Assembly: GCF_000735605.1 (NCBI RefSeq)
Contig: NZ_JPKG01000057.1
Span: forward strand, 1 to 64,000
DNA length: 64,000 nt
From: Allobosea sp. LC85
GTDB lineage: Bacteria; Pseudomonadota; Alphaproteobacteria; Rhizobiales; Beijerinckiaceae
Reading direction: 5' to 3'
Of the stretch, positions 1 through 8,250 are shown in pieces. Both the position numbers and the translations under genes were made by a program. Below the pieces are notes generated by a model, which was not told where the DNA came from, searched no databases, and saw only the letters and a list, made by a program, of their open reading frames with translations. How positions within the stretch are numbered: position 1 is the first letter of the stretch; each line of letters starts with the position of its first letter.

Positions 1-2
1 GA

Positions 3-227
3 ATGGGGGGCGGCCGGGGAGGGGCAGGCGGTGGCCTCGGCGGAACCACTGGTCGAGGAGCATCCTCCTACTCGCCCGGACAAGAGATGCGCGAGAAGGG
101 CAGCGTACCCGGCTATCGGGGCGCCTCTGGCTATGCCCCCGGACGGCAGATGCAAGCCGATGGCAGCGTGAAGGGCCATCCCGGAGCCTCTGGTTATGCG
201 CCGGGGCAGAGAGCAAAACGACCCTGA
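3..227 (+). CDS. C-terminal part of a small Gly-rich protein with a degenerate internal repeat
   Basis: Function not recognised. The visible 74 residues may be only the C-terminal part, because the frame is open to the window edge and the ATG at position 3 need not be the true start. After a Gly-rich head there are three copies of a roughly 22-residue unit built on GASxYxPGxxM followed by GSVxGxx; the third is cut short and the protein ends in a basic tail (AKRP). The regular spacing and the hairpin just downstream argue for a real gene. Low complexity prevents a family assignment. Confidence 0.55.
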   Translation: MGGGRGGAGGGLGGTTGRGASSYSPGQEMREKGSVPGYRGASGYAPGRQMQADGSVKGHPGASGYAPGQRAKRP

Positions 228-282
228 TCGCTGGGCTTGCTGCCCATGACAGCGGTCGTGGGCGCTGGAAGCCAGGACGTCG

Positions 283-309
283 CCCCGCCAGCTCCGGCTG
301 GCGGGGTTT
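283..309 (+). terminator. Hairpin with short T tract after the first gene
   Basis: A perfect 10-bp stem (CCCCGCCAGC / GCTGGCGGGG) with a TCCG loop is followed by TTT. It lies between a plus-strand gene ending at 227 and the convergent argE gene ending at 376, where a rho-independent terminator is expected. Confidence 0.7.
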
Positions 310-375
310 GAACTGACCCCGTCAGGCGCGTTTCTGGCGCCAGCTTTCGGGCAAGGGCCTCACTGCCGCGACCCT

Positions 376-1488
376 TCAGGATTGACGGCGACCTGCCCAG
401 CCCGCGAGGCGGGCAAGGAAGGCGTCGGCGGCCGCGAGCTGCGCGCGCTCGATCCATTCGTCGGGCTGGTGCGCCTGCGCGATCGAGCCCGGCCCGCACA
501 CCACCGCCGATATGCCGGCCGCCTGGAAGAAGCCGGCCTCCGTGCCGAAGGGCACCGCGAAGGGTGGGCCGATGCCGCCGAGCGCGGCAGCCACGACCAG
601 CGCCGGCTCGCCGCCGACGGCCGACAGCGGCGGAACATGGACATGCCTCTGCGTCGACTGGCGGATGTCCGGCGGCGTTGCGCGGGCCAGATAGGCGGCG
701 ACCAGCCGCTCGGTCTCGTCGGCGTCCTGCGGCGTCACCGGCCGAAACTCCCACAGCAATTCGCAGGCGGAGGGCACGATGTTGATCGCCGAGCCACCCT
801 CGATCCGGCCGAGATTGACGGTCGTCCGGTCGTTTCCCCCGGCGCGGTGCCCGACAGCCCTGAGGAAGCCGACGAAATCGGCAGCGGGATAGATCGCGCT
901 CGCTCCCGCACTCGGATCGCTCGAATGCGCCGCTCGGCCCTCGAAGCGCGTGCGGAAACCGAGAAAGCCGCGATGGCGGTCGCCGAGCCGCATCCCGGTC
1001 GGCTCGCCGATGATGGCGAGGTCCGGCTTGTCCTCTTGGGCGAGCAGATCGTCGATCAGGCTGGGCACGCCGAGACAGCCGACCTCCTCGTCATAGGACA
1101 GCGCGATGTGGATCGGCCGGGCGAGCTGCGCGGCCGCGAAACCTTCCGCAGCGGCGAGGCAGGCCGCAATGAAGCCCTTCATGTCCGCGGCGCCGCGGCC
1201 ATGGAGCTTGCCATTGCGCTCGGTCAGGCGGAACGGGTTGGACGACCAGCTCTGGTCGTCGACCGGGACGGTGTCGGTATGCCCGGAGAGGACGATGCCG
1301 CCCGGCGCCCGCGGCCCGAAGCTGGCGAGGATATTGGCCTTGCTCCGGCCATCGTCATGGCTCAGCCGGACACGGGCGCCGATATCGTCGAGCCGGTCGG
1401 CGACGCGCGCGACGAGCCCCAAATTCGAGCGGCTCGACGTCGTGTCGAAGCCGACCAGTTCCGCGAGCAGGGCGATCGTTGCGGTCAT
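376..1488 (-). CDS. argE: Acetylornithine deacetylase, M20 peptidase family
   Basis: A cytoplasmic M20 metallohydrolase expected to hydrolyse N2-acetyl-L-ornithine to ornithine in arginine synthesis. The 370 residues match ArgE length. Visible motifs are SGHTDTVPVD (first zinc His and adjacent Asp), the metal-ligand ADMKG segment, the catalytic YDEEVGC Glu, the dimerisation-domain segment AHSSDP, and a C-terminal AQAHQPDEWI with the last zinc His. It is last in a probable operon alaX, DMT exporter, argE. Directly upstream (1495-1545) a 16-codon open frame starts in an ATGA overlap with the DMT stop and ends 6 bases before the argE ATG, so argE translation may depend on reinitiation. ArgE and other M20 deacylases are hard to tell apart, so the substrate is inferred. 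Confidence 0.85.
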   Translation of the reverse strand: MTATIALLAELVGFDTTSSRSNLGLVARVADRLDDIGARVRLSHDDGRSKANILASFGPRAPGGIVLSGHTDTVPVDDQSWSSNPFRLTERNGKLHGRGAADMKGFIAACLAAAEGFAAAQLARPIHIALSYDEEVGCLGVPSLIDDLLAQEDKPDLAIIGEPTGMRLGDRHRGFLGFRTRFEGRAAHSSDPSAGASAIYPAADFVGFLRAVGHRAGGNDRTTVNLGRIEGGSAINIVPSACELLWEFRPVTPQDADETERLVAAYLARATPPDIRQSTQRHVHVPPLSAVGGEPALVVAAALGGIGPPFAVPFGTEAGFFQAAGISAVVCGPGSIAQAHQPDEWIERAQLAAADAFLARLAGWAGRRQS

Positions 1489-1541
1489 CGCCGCTCACGC
1501 CACCGGCTCGTGATCGGCGACGTCGTCTTGCGCAAACACGG

Positions 1542-2477
1542 TCATGATCGGGCTTCTCCGGAGAGCCGGGCGACGGGCGGACGGCTGCCCGCCGCGGCGA
1601 GACCGAAGCCGCCGAGGATCAGTGCGGCTCCGACGAGATGGAACGGTTGCACGGGTTCACCGAGCAGCAGGAAGGCCAGCGCCGCGGTGAACAGGGCGAC
1701 GAGATGGAAGGAGGCGCCGGTCACGCTCGGCCCGAGCGCGCTGACACAGCGATTCCAGATGATGAAGGCGAGCAGCGAGGCGAAGACGCCGATATAGAGC
1801 ACCGCCGCAATGGGGCCGGGCGATGTCGGGATCGTCGCGCCCCGGGCGAGCTCCCAGATCCAGAACGGCAGCAGCACCAGGAGCCCCGCGGCCATCGTCG
1901 CAGCCAGGAAGACGAGGGGGTCGAGATCGACCGGGCGGCGGCGCAGCAGCACCGAATAGACCGCGTAGTTCGCGACCGCGATCAGCACCAGCGGCTCGCC
2001 CCCGGTGAGGCTCAACCCCGCTAGCGTCGAGGGCGCGCCGCGCGCGACGATCCAGCTCACGCCGACGAAGGAGATGGCGATGCCGGCAAGCGTGCGGGCC
2101 GAGACACGCTCGACGCCGAGCATGAGGGCGGCGAGCGGCACCATCAGCGGCAGGGTCGAATTGAGGAAGGCGACGCTCGCGGCCGGTGCGCTCTGCAGGG
2201 CGAGATAGCCCAGCGCATTGTAGCCGGCGATGCCGAAGGCGCCGCAGGCGAAGACGAGGCCGCGCGCGCGGATGAGCGCCTGGCGCTGCGCGCCAAGCCT
2301 GCCGAGAACGAAGGGCAGCAGGCAGGCGAGCGCGACGAGCCAGCGGCCGACCGCGAGCGAGACCGGAGGATAGGACCCTGCGAGAGCCCGGCCGAGCACG
2401 AGGTTGCCGGCCCAGAACAGTGGCGGCAGCGGCAGGAGCAGCAAGGGCCGCGCCCAGAGGCGCTGGAGGATCCTCAT
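1542..2477 (-). CDS. EamA/DMT-family drug/metabolite exporter
   Basis: A 311-residue inner-membrane protein with about ten hydrophobic helices in the two-fold EamA arrangement. The first helix carries PPLFWAGNLVLGRAL, typical of the family start, and the second half repeats the pattern after residue 150. DMT proteins of this size usually export amino acids or other small metabolites. Placement between alaX (10-bp gap) and argE suggests a role with amino acids, which is inference. The C-terminal tail is short and basic. Confidence 0.85.
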   Translation of the reverse strand: MRILQRLWARPLLLLPLPPLFWAGNLVLGRALAGSYPPVSLAVGRWLVALACLLPFVLGRLGAQRQALIRARGLVFACGAFGIAGYNALGYLALQSAPAASVAFLNSTLPLMVPLAALMLGVERVSARTLAGIAISFVGVSWIVARGAPSTLAGLSLTGGEPLVLIAVANYAVYSVLLRRRPVDLDPLVFLAATMAAGLLVLLPFWIWELARGATIPTSPGPIAAVLYIGVFASLLAFIIWNRCVSALGPSVTGASFHLVALFTAALAFLLLGEPVQPFHLVGAALILGGFGLAAAGSRPPVARLSGEARS

Positions 2478-2487
2478 CGCGCCGGCC

Positions 2488-3213
2488 TCACGCGACGCCG
2501 GCGAGGCCGATGCGCAGCCGGCGATTATGCCGGCCCTTGTTGTCGATCTTCAGGATGCTGATCGGCGGCGAGGCCCCGGTCGACGCGAGATGCGTGCCGC
2601 CGCAGGCCTGTCGGTCGAGCCCGACGATCTCGACGATCCGGACCTGCCCGTCCGAGCTCGGCGGCGGGGCGACCGAGCGCGAGCGGATCAGGCCGGGTTC
2701 CGCGAAGGCCGCGGCTTCCGCGACATGGCTCTGCCGCACGCTCAGGTCCTGCCGGATCAGCGCGTTGACCGTGCCTTCGATGGCGCGCAGGCGCTCGTTA
2801 TCCGCCTCGGGCAGATCGAAATCGATGCGCGCGGTGCCGTCCTCGTTCATCTGCACCCCGGTGACGAGCGCGCCGTCGAAGTCCTGGAAGACGACGGCAT
2901 TGACGATGTGCAGGTTGGTGTGAAGCGCCCGCATCAAGTGCCGGAAGGGGCCATCGACCCGCGCTTCGACGGGCGCCGACGGCAGTTCGAGCGGCTCGGC
3001 GAGCAGGTGCCAGAGACGGCCGCCCTCGCTTTCGAAGCCCGAGATCGCGACGTCGCCGCCCGTCCAGGCGAGCGTGCCGCGATCGGGCAACTGGCCGCCG
3101 CCGCCGGGATAGAACGGGCTTTCCGCGAGAACGACCCGGCCCGGCCGTGCGTCCATGACCTCGCTCGTCAGCGTCAGGACATCGGGATGATCGAGGCAGA
3201 AAGAGCGGGACAT
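2488..3213 (-). CDS. alaX: Alanyl-tRNA editing protein, AlaX type
   Basis: A free-standing editing domain related to the alanyl-tRNA synthetase editing module; it hydrolyses misacylated Ser- or Gly-tRNA(Ala). The 241 residues include FYPGGGGQLPDRG near residue 33, the first zinc pair in RALHTNLHIVNAV (HxxxH) and the second in QACGGTHL (CxxxH), so all four expected zinc ligands are present. It heads the probable alaX, exporter, argE operon. The upstream side abuts an interspersed palindromic repeat. Confidence 0.9.
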   Translation of the reverse strand: MSRSFCLDHPDVLTLTSEVMDARPGRVVLAESPFYPGGGGQLPDRGTLAWTGGDVAISGFESEGGRLWHLLAEPLELPSAPVEARVDGPFRHLMRALHTNLHIVNAVVFQDFDGALVTGVQMNEDGTARIDFDLPEADNERLRAIEGTVNALIRQDLSVRQSHVAEAAAFAEPGLIRSRSVAPPPSSDGQVRIVEIVGLDRQACGGTHLASTGASPPISILKIDNKGRHNRRLRIGLAGVA

Positions 3214-3318
3214 GTCTCACCTTGCCGGCAGCCCGGGACGGGGCGTGTGCCTGCAGGCGAGACTGGCGCGGCGCGGCGCGCTTCTATTGGCGAAAATTGA
3301 GAGCGCGATCAGATCATC

Positions 3319-3440
3319 TGTGTTTGCATCGGCTTTGCCCCGAAAACCGCAATCCACTTACCCTGCCGATGAACTAGCCTTCTGTGTTCGCATCGGCGTT
3401 CCTGAAAACCGCAATCCACTTTTCCTGCCGATGCTTTAGC
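3319..3440. repeat. Two tandem copies of the interspersed palindromic element
   Basis: Two degenerate copies (about 3319-3374 and 3383-3440) of a ~55-bp unit containing CCGAAAACCGCAATCCAC or CTGAAAACCGCAATCCAC, bounded by CATCGG and CCGATG. The arms can pair into a long hairpin. The second copy runs into the AraC gene and its TTTA end provides that gene's TAA stop on the minus strand. Related copies occur at 13251, 24600, 29891, 58059 and 60726. Confidence 0.85.
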
Positions 3441-4329
3441 CGGCCGCGGCGCGCACCCATTGCAGCGGCGTGATGCCATAGCTGCGCTTGAAATGCCGCG
3501 TCAGTGCGCTCTGGTCGTAGAAGCCGGCGTCGAGCGCAGCCGTGGCGATCGTCGCACCGCGCCCAAGCGCGCTGATCGCCGCCTTGAGGCGCAGTTGCGT
3601 GAGATAGGCATGCGGGGTGAGCCCCGTGCTGCGCTTGAACAGGGCGATCAGCTGGAACGGCGTGAGCCCGACCTCCAACCCCAATTGCTCCAGCGTGAGT
3701 TCGCCGGCGTGACGCTCCCGCATGATCTCGCGGATGCGGGCGGCCTTGGCGCGGTCGCGTGCCGGCAGCGTCAGCCGGGGTTCGCCGGCCGCATGGCGCC
3801 GGATCAGGGCGCCGAAGCTGCGCAGCAGAAGCTCGCGCTCCTCGAGGGGGTCGTCCCCCTGATCGAGGATGCGGTGCAGGCGCAGGAACGCCTCGATCAG
3901 GTCGGGGTCGTGGATGGTGTTGCGGGTGAAATAGGCCGTCTCCTCGAGACCGAGCGCGGTCTTCAGCGTCTCGATCGCCGGCGGCGTCAGGTAGAGCCCG
4001 CGATAGATCCAGCGCCGGCTCCAGCCCATCCGCCCGGAATGGGGCTCGTCGGGGTTGAACACCAGCAGGCTCGAGGTCCTCGCCTCGTCGCTGCGTCCCC
4101 GGCTCTTGAACTCGGCGCCGCCGGCCTCGGTGACGGCGACGACGAAGGCCTCGTGGCTGTGGGGGGCGTAGTCATGGCTGGTGAAATCGGCGACGAGACA
4201 GCTCAGGCCCGGAACCCGCGGGTCGCGCCAGTAACGGGAGGAGTTGCGCGGGTCGATGCGGGCCAAGGTGCGATCCGGAGGGGCAGGACAGCGGCGATCG
4301 TGCGACGGTCGCAACAAGATCGCAACCAT
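3436..4329 (-). CDS. AraC-family transcriptional regulator with cupin-like sensor domain
   Basis: A cytoplasmic DNA-binding regulator of about 297 residues from the ATG at 4329. The N-terminal half looks like an AraC_binding cupin: residues APHSHEAF give the His-rich strand and NPDEPHSG the second strand. The C-terminal ~100 residues form the double helix-turn-helix, with LTLEQLGLEVGLTPFQLIALF as first HTH and an AGFYDQSALTRHFKRSYG second HTH signature. The frame stays open upstream to 4470, but homology-like sequence begins only near IDPRNSSRYW, so a start nearer 4266 (TTG) is also possible. The LysE-type exporter lies upstream on the same strand and is a candidate target. The TAA stop lies in the adjoining repeat. 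Confidence 0.85.
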   Translation of the reverse strand: MVAILLRPSHDRRCPAPPDRTLARIDPRNSSRYWRDPRVPGLSCLVADFTSHDYAPHSHEAFVVAVTEAGGAEFKSRGRSDEARTSSLLVFNPDEPHSGRMGWSRRWIYRGLYLTPPAIETLKTALGLEETAYFTRNTIHDPDLIEAFLRLHRILDQGDDPLEERELLLRSFGALIRRHAAGEPRLTLPARDRAKAARIREIMRERHAGELTLEQLGLEVGLTPFQLIALFKRSTGLTPHAYLTQLRLKAAISALGRGATIATAALDAGFYDQSALTRHFKRSYGITPLQWVRAAAG

Positions 4330-4525
4330 CCGGTAGGCTGTCGAAGGCGCGGCATCGGCTGCGCCCCGCGGCTGCTCTTCGATGAAGCCATTGCCGCCAT
4401 GGCATTCGAGACATTCCACCGGCTCAATATCACCTGGTAAAGCCCGGACGCAGGGCAGCCATCCGAGCAACCGATTTGACCAGGCGCGTCAGATCGGCAT
4501 TCCCATTGACGGTCAGGCTCTCATG

Positions 4526-4563
4526 CAGTGTCGCTTGAAATTGCCAGTGTCGCTTGAAATTGC
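4526..4563. repeat. Perfect 19-bp tandem duplication
   Basis: The unit CAGTGTCGCTTGAAATTGC occurs twice head to tail in the gap between the AraC and LysE genes, 26 bp past the LysE stop. It belongs to the set of short tandem duplications at gene ends in this window. Confidence 0.9.
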
Positions 4564-4589
4564 GATGACGACCCGAATTCGTGCAAATC

Positions 4590-5222
4590 TTAGAGCTGAC
4601 CGGCACTATTCGCAGAATGAAATCCCGAAACGATCATTCCGATTGCGATATAAGCCATAAAGGCTGCGGCGCATCGATTGATATGAGTGAGGTTACTCCG
4701 GGTCATTCTGTGCCTGAAGACGCACACGCTCAATGCCAGAAACGCCCACCAACCGAGCGATCCAAGGAAGACGCCGCCAATCGTCATCGGTATCGCTTCA
4801 TGGCCCTGGCCGATCAGACTTGGAGTGGCGGCTGCGAACAGGACGGGCGTGATAGGATTGAGGAAGCCAAATCCGATCGCTCCGCAATATGACGAGGCGA
4901 GACTGCCCCATCTCTCCGTCAATGCGTCGACGACGATCGCGCGTCTAAACACGCGAATGGAAAAAACCAGCAGCACGAGCCCGGAGGCCAGCGACATTGG
5001 TGCGGCATGGAGCCAGGCTCCCGCGAATGCCGCTCCGGACGCAGCCGCAAGCGCGCCGTAGATCAGATGAACGGTCGCGACGCCGAACCCCGTCGCAAAT
5101 CCCGTTGGAAAGCCGCGCGCAAGTGTCCGCTGAACGCAAAGCATGCTGGTCGGCCCGATCGGCGCGGCGATGGACAGGCCGATGCTCATCCCCGCCAGCA
5201 GGGCTGTCGCGGGGATCGTCAC
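4590..5222 (-). CDS. LysE/RhtB-family amino acid exporter
   Basis: An inner-membrane protein of about 210 residues with six hydrophobic segments. The start of the family core is visible as SIAAPIGPTSMLCVQRTLARG, matching the conserved PGP/PIGP motif of LysE-type translocators, and NPITPVLF forms the second conserved loop. I place the start at the GTG at 5222, because the frame upstream is soluble and unlike the family; an ATG 11 codons later is the alternative. Such proteins export amino acids or analogues. Which substrate cannot be read from the sequence. The AraC regulator downstream may control it. Confidence 0.8.
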   Translation of the reverse strand: MTIPATALLAGMSIGLSIAAPIGPTSMLCVQRTLARGFPTGFATGFGVATVHLIYGALAAASGAAFAGAWLHAAPMSLASGLVLLVFSIRVFRRAIVVDALTERWGSLASSYCGAIGFGFLNPITPVLFAAATPSLIGQGHEAIPMTIGGVFLGSLGWWAFLALSVCVFRHRMTRSNLTHINRCAAAFMAYIAIGMIVSGFHSANSAGQL

Positions 5223-5568
5223 GAAGCAGCCCCGATTTCCGGGGCGCAGGTGCTCGGTCCTTGCCCGCCAAGCGTGGGCAATGTCCTGCCAACAATCTGC
5301 ATGCGTGCGCCTTGCCTGGTTGTATATTCGCCCTGGTAGGCATCTCAGCTGCTCCGCGGAGTGCGCAGCAGTCGCAATCATTGGAAATGGCATCGGGTCA
5401 CAACGCTGCGGCGCACGATGACGTTGTGGCTAAACCTGAAACCCGCCATTGCGGCGACTTTCAAATTTCGACGCTGCGGATAAGACGTGTCTTCCTCAGT
5501 GGCCGCATCATCGGGACCAATGAGGCGTTGCGGCAGCTGCTGCACCGACTTTCGGGAGTGCTGATCGG
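5223..5568. other. Intergenic stretch without a supported gene
   Basis: Open frames here are short and do not resemble known proteins. The right end runs into the RES toxin remnant. Degenerate upstream parts of that toxin may lie around 5500-5568, where GCGTTGCGGCAGCTGCTGC loosely matches the intact copy, but no reading frame survives. Confidence 0.5.
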
Positions 5569-5725
5569 GCTCGTCGACCATGGCTGCGTTCCAGCCCGCA
5601 GCGCGATCTTCCGGCCTGACCTGGTCCCGATCCCGGTGCAGGGCGACCACTATGATGTCCACTGGGATGGCGCCCGCGTCGACAGGGTGCGGAACTGCCG
5701 GACGGGGGCATTCCTGGCGTTGTAG
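5569..5725 (+). pseudogene. 3' remnant of a RES-domain toxin gene
   Basis: The last ~48 codons match the C-terminus of the intact RES toxin at 58597-59289. The fragment reads AIFRPDLVPIPVQGDHYD against AIFWPDLIPIPMQGDHYD, followed by an identical block WDGARVDRVRNCRTGA and a nearly identical LAL end and stop. Nucleotide identity over the last ~125 bp is high, I estimate near 90 percent by eye. No start, no N-terminal catalytic part and no antitoxin gene are present, so it is non-functional. It indicates an older Xre/RES locus or an ectopic copy of the 58-kb one. Confidence 0.85.
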
Positions 5726-5787
5726 CGGGGCATAACCTGCTCAAACCATAGGCTGCCACGCCCTCTTGCTGGGAAGCAACCCGGGCA

Positions 5788-8250
5788 TCAGGTTCTGCCT
5801 TGCAACGTCTGCCGATCGGATCGATCCCACCACCCGGCGAGTAAGGCCGGGGCGACAAGATAGAGGATGGTGGCGATCGTCACGACGCCAGTGAACCCGA
5901 CATGCATCGCAAGCAGTGCGGCGAGGATCGCGCTCAGCACCGACGCACAGCCATTGATCGCCCACGCCCAGGGAATAAACGCCTCCGAGCGCGCGCCGAC
6001 ATGGCCGAGGCCGAGGGGGAACGGCATGCCCATGAAGACGGCGAGCGGCGCTATGAGGAGGAGTGTCATCGCGATCTTCGCGGCATCCGGGAGCGCCAGC
6101 AGCCGTTCGAATATCAAAGGCAGCGCGAGCAGGTAGATGGCAGCCAGGACTGCGATCGCCATGACGGCAAGCGCAATGCCGCGCACCGGCGATCCGCCTC
6201 CGACCGCCGCCATCCAGCGTGCGGCGACCGCGCTACCGAGACCGGCAAAGGCAAGGAAACCCGCAAGCACGACAGCGACGGCGTAGAGCGGATGGCCGAG
6301 GAACAGGACGAAGCGCTGGATGAAGGCGATCTCGATGAAGAGGAAGGCCAGGCCCAAGGCCAGGAAATAGAGCCCGAAGCGCAGCCGGTATGCGGTTCTC
6401 CCGGGTGCGCGCCGGCCAAGCCAGAGCGGCAGCAGGATCAGGACGACGCTGAGGATCGCGGCCTGGACGAGCGTCGTCACCAGGATCAGGTAGCCCCAGT
6501 CGAGCATCGCTGCCCCACCTTGGGCGCGCAGCGTCAGGAGTTCGGGCAGGGCGCGCCAGCGGAAAAAGTCGAAGAAATAGGGCCGATTGTCAGTGGCCGG
6601 TGCAATATCGAACTTGTAGCGCTCGGTGAAGTCGGCTCGCTCGGGGCCGAGGAGGGCGAGGGCGCCCTCGTAGAGATAGTCCTGGTCGAGCTGGTTGTAG
6701 CGGTTCACGTCGCCGGCCGAGAGGCCCGGCGCCCAGGAGATGTCAAAGAAATTCTCGGCCGCGAAGCCGCGGGTGGCTGCGACGTCTTCGCCCGTGAACG
6801 GCGATTTGGCGACGAGCAGGGTTGCAGTATTCCAGCTCCGGATCAGCGCCAGGTGCCGGCCTGGCTCGGGCACGCCATCCGCTTCGAGCGCAACGGAAGC
6901 AGTAGCGAACAGCTTGAGGATGTCGCGCGGCGGCACCCGCAGCCAGCGCGTGATGGCGACGACTCCCTCTGGTCTCAGCACCGCCAGGTAATCGCGCACT
7001 GCCTCCACGGTGTAGGTGTAGTTCTCATGCAGGCTCTGCACGCCGGCCGCGGCCGCACTGAGGGAGTCGAGAAGCGGCATCTGGATCAGGTCGTAACGCG
7101 CGTCCGTCGTCGCAGCGAAGGCGCGCGCTTCGGCCAGATGCAGATGCACGTTCGGTCGGCTGAAGATGCCGCCGGCGAAGTCCGCGAAGCGCTTCCGAGC
7201 GAGCTCGATCATCTGCGGGTTGACCTCGACTGCATCGACGATTTCGGCTCCGGCGCGCAGTGCCAGCAGCACCTGCTCTCCGCCGCCGGCGCCGAGGATC
7301 AGGATTCGCGCCTGCTTACGGATGCGGTACGGGAGCGCCGCCGTTGTCCGGTCGAGATAAGCGACCGTCGCCGGGTCGCCGCCATAGGCGGTGATCGCCG
7401 TGATACTGTCGCCATCGGTGAAGACGGCGAGCTGCGCCGGCGGCTCCTGGGTGTTGGCGAGGCTGAGGCCCGGCGCGTAGCGGAAGGGGACGGTCGGGCT
7501 CTCGACGACCGTCAGCAGTCCGAGCGGGCTCGATCGCTCCTCGACCACCCGCGCGTTCGGCACTGCGAGAGCCATGCGCAGGCCCTTGTACTGCGACATG
7601 TGCGGGCCGGGGGCCGTCCAGGCCGGTGGTAGCCACAGCGCGATGACCGCGGCTGCAAGCCCGAGGCTGCCCGCAGCGAGCCAGCGATGGCGAGCCAGGC
7701 CCGTCGCGGCGAGGGCAGCCGCCGCGAATCCCAGCGCTGCGACCAAGCGCAGCGCCACAGAGGGAAAGACCAGGAACAGGAGTCCGACCGTGCCCAGCGC
7801 ACCGATCCCTGCGCCGACGAGGTCGAAGGCATAAACGCGTCCGATCTGGCGGGGATGGCGGCTGAAGGCAAGGCCGATACAGGTTGCACCGAAAAAGAAC
7901 GGCGGGATCAGGAGAGCATAGCTGGCCGCGAGCCAGCCGAGCTGCCGCGGATTCCAGACGAGCTCGAGCGCGTTGAACGGCAGGCGTTCGGCAGCGGCGA
8001 AGCTGGTAACCGCAGTCAGGCCGAACAGTGCTGCCGAGGTTGCGAAAGCGGCCGGGTAGCGTTCCAGCAGGGGGCGGCGGGCGAACGCGAGGAATGTACC
8101 GCTCGCGCCGAAGCCCAGGAGCGCGATGCTGATGATCATATAGGCGAAATGATGCCACTGAATGATCGAAAAGAGCCGCATCAGCAGCACTTCGTGGGCA
8201 AGGGTTGCCGCCGATATCAGACTGACCGGCAGCAGGCGCTCGGCTCTCAT
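5788..8250 (-). CDS. Membrane-embedded spermidine-synthase-like SAM-dependent methyltransferase
   Basis: An 820-residue protein with three parts. Residues 1-220 form about six hydrophobic helices; residues ~290-500 form a SpeE-like Rossmann domain, with glycine motif LILGAGGGEQVL, acidic strand end VEVNPQMIELA and DLIQMPLLDS; residues ~590-810 form a second block of about six helices. The fold suggests use of S-adenosylmethionine or its decarboxylated form, but membrane-flanked versions have no settled substrate and polyamine synthesis should not be assumed. The start codon overlaps the stop-side partner: its ATG lies in an ATGA overlap with the stop of the isoaspartyl methyltransferase gene upstream (8247-8250), so the two are translationally coupled and probably act together at the envelope. 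Confidence 0.8.
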   Translation of the reverse strand: MRAERLLPVSLISAATLAHEVLLMRLFSIIQWHHFAYMIISIALLGFGASGTFLAFARRPLLERYPAAFATSAALFGLTAVTSFAAAERLPFNALELVWNPRQLGWLAASYALLIPPFFFGATCIGLAFSRHPRQIGRVYAFDLVGAGIGALGTVGLLFLVFPSVALRLVAALGFAAAALAATGLARHRWLAAGSLGLAAAVIALWLPPAWTAPGPHMSQYKGLRMALAVPNARVVEERSSPLGLLTVVESPTVPFRYAPGLSLANTQEPPAQLAVFTDGDSITAITAYGGDPATVAYLDRTTAALPYRIRKQARILILGAGGGEQVLLALRAGAEIVDAVEVNPQMIELARKRFADFAGGIFSRPNVHLHLAEARAFAATTDARYDLIQMPLLDSLSAAAAGVQSLHENYTYTVEAVRDYLAVLRPEGVVAITRWLRVPPRDILKLFATASVALEADGVPEPGRHLALIRSWNTATLLVAKSPFTGEDVAATRGFAAENFFDISWAPGLSAGDVNRYNQLDQDYLYEGALALLGPERADFTERYKFDIAPATDNRPYFFDFFRWRALPELLTLRAQGGAAMLDWGYLILVTTLVQAAILSVVLILLPLWLGRRAPGRTAYRLRFGLYFLALGLAFLFIEIAFIQRFVLFLGHPLYAVAVVLAGFLAFAGLGSAVAARWMAAVGGGSPVRGIALAVMAIAVLAAIYLLALPLIFERLLALPDAAKIAMTLLLIAPLAVFMGMPFPLGLGHVGARSEAFIPWAWAINGCASVLSAILAALLAMHVGFTGVVTIATILYLVAPALLAGWWDRSDRQTLQGRT

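Noticed and set aside
5378-5662. A 94-codon minus-strand frame resembling part of another antisense frame at 59 kb
   Set aside because: The similarity is the antisense reflection of the RES toxin homology, not a gene.
5902-7632. A 576-codon plus-strand open frame
   Set aside because: It lies opposite the membrane SpeE-like gene and has low-complexity charged composition, typical of antisense frames in GC-rich DNA.
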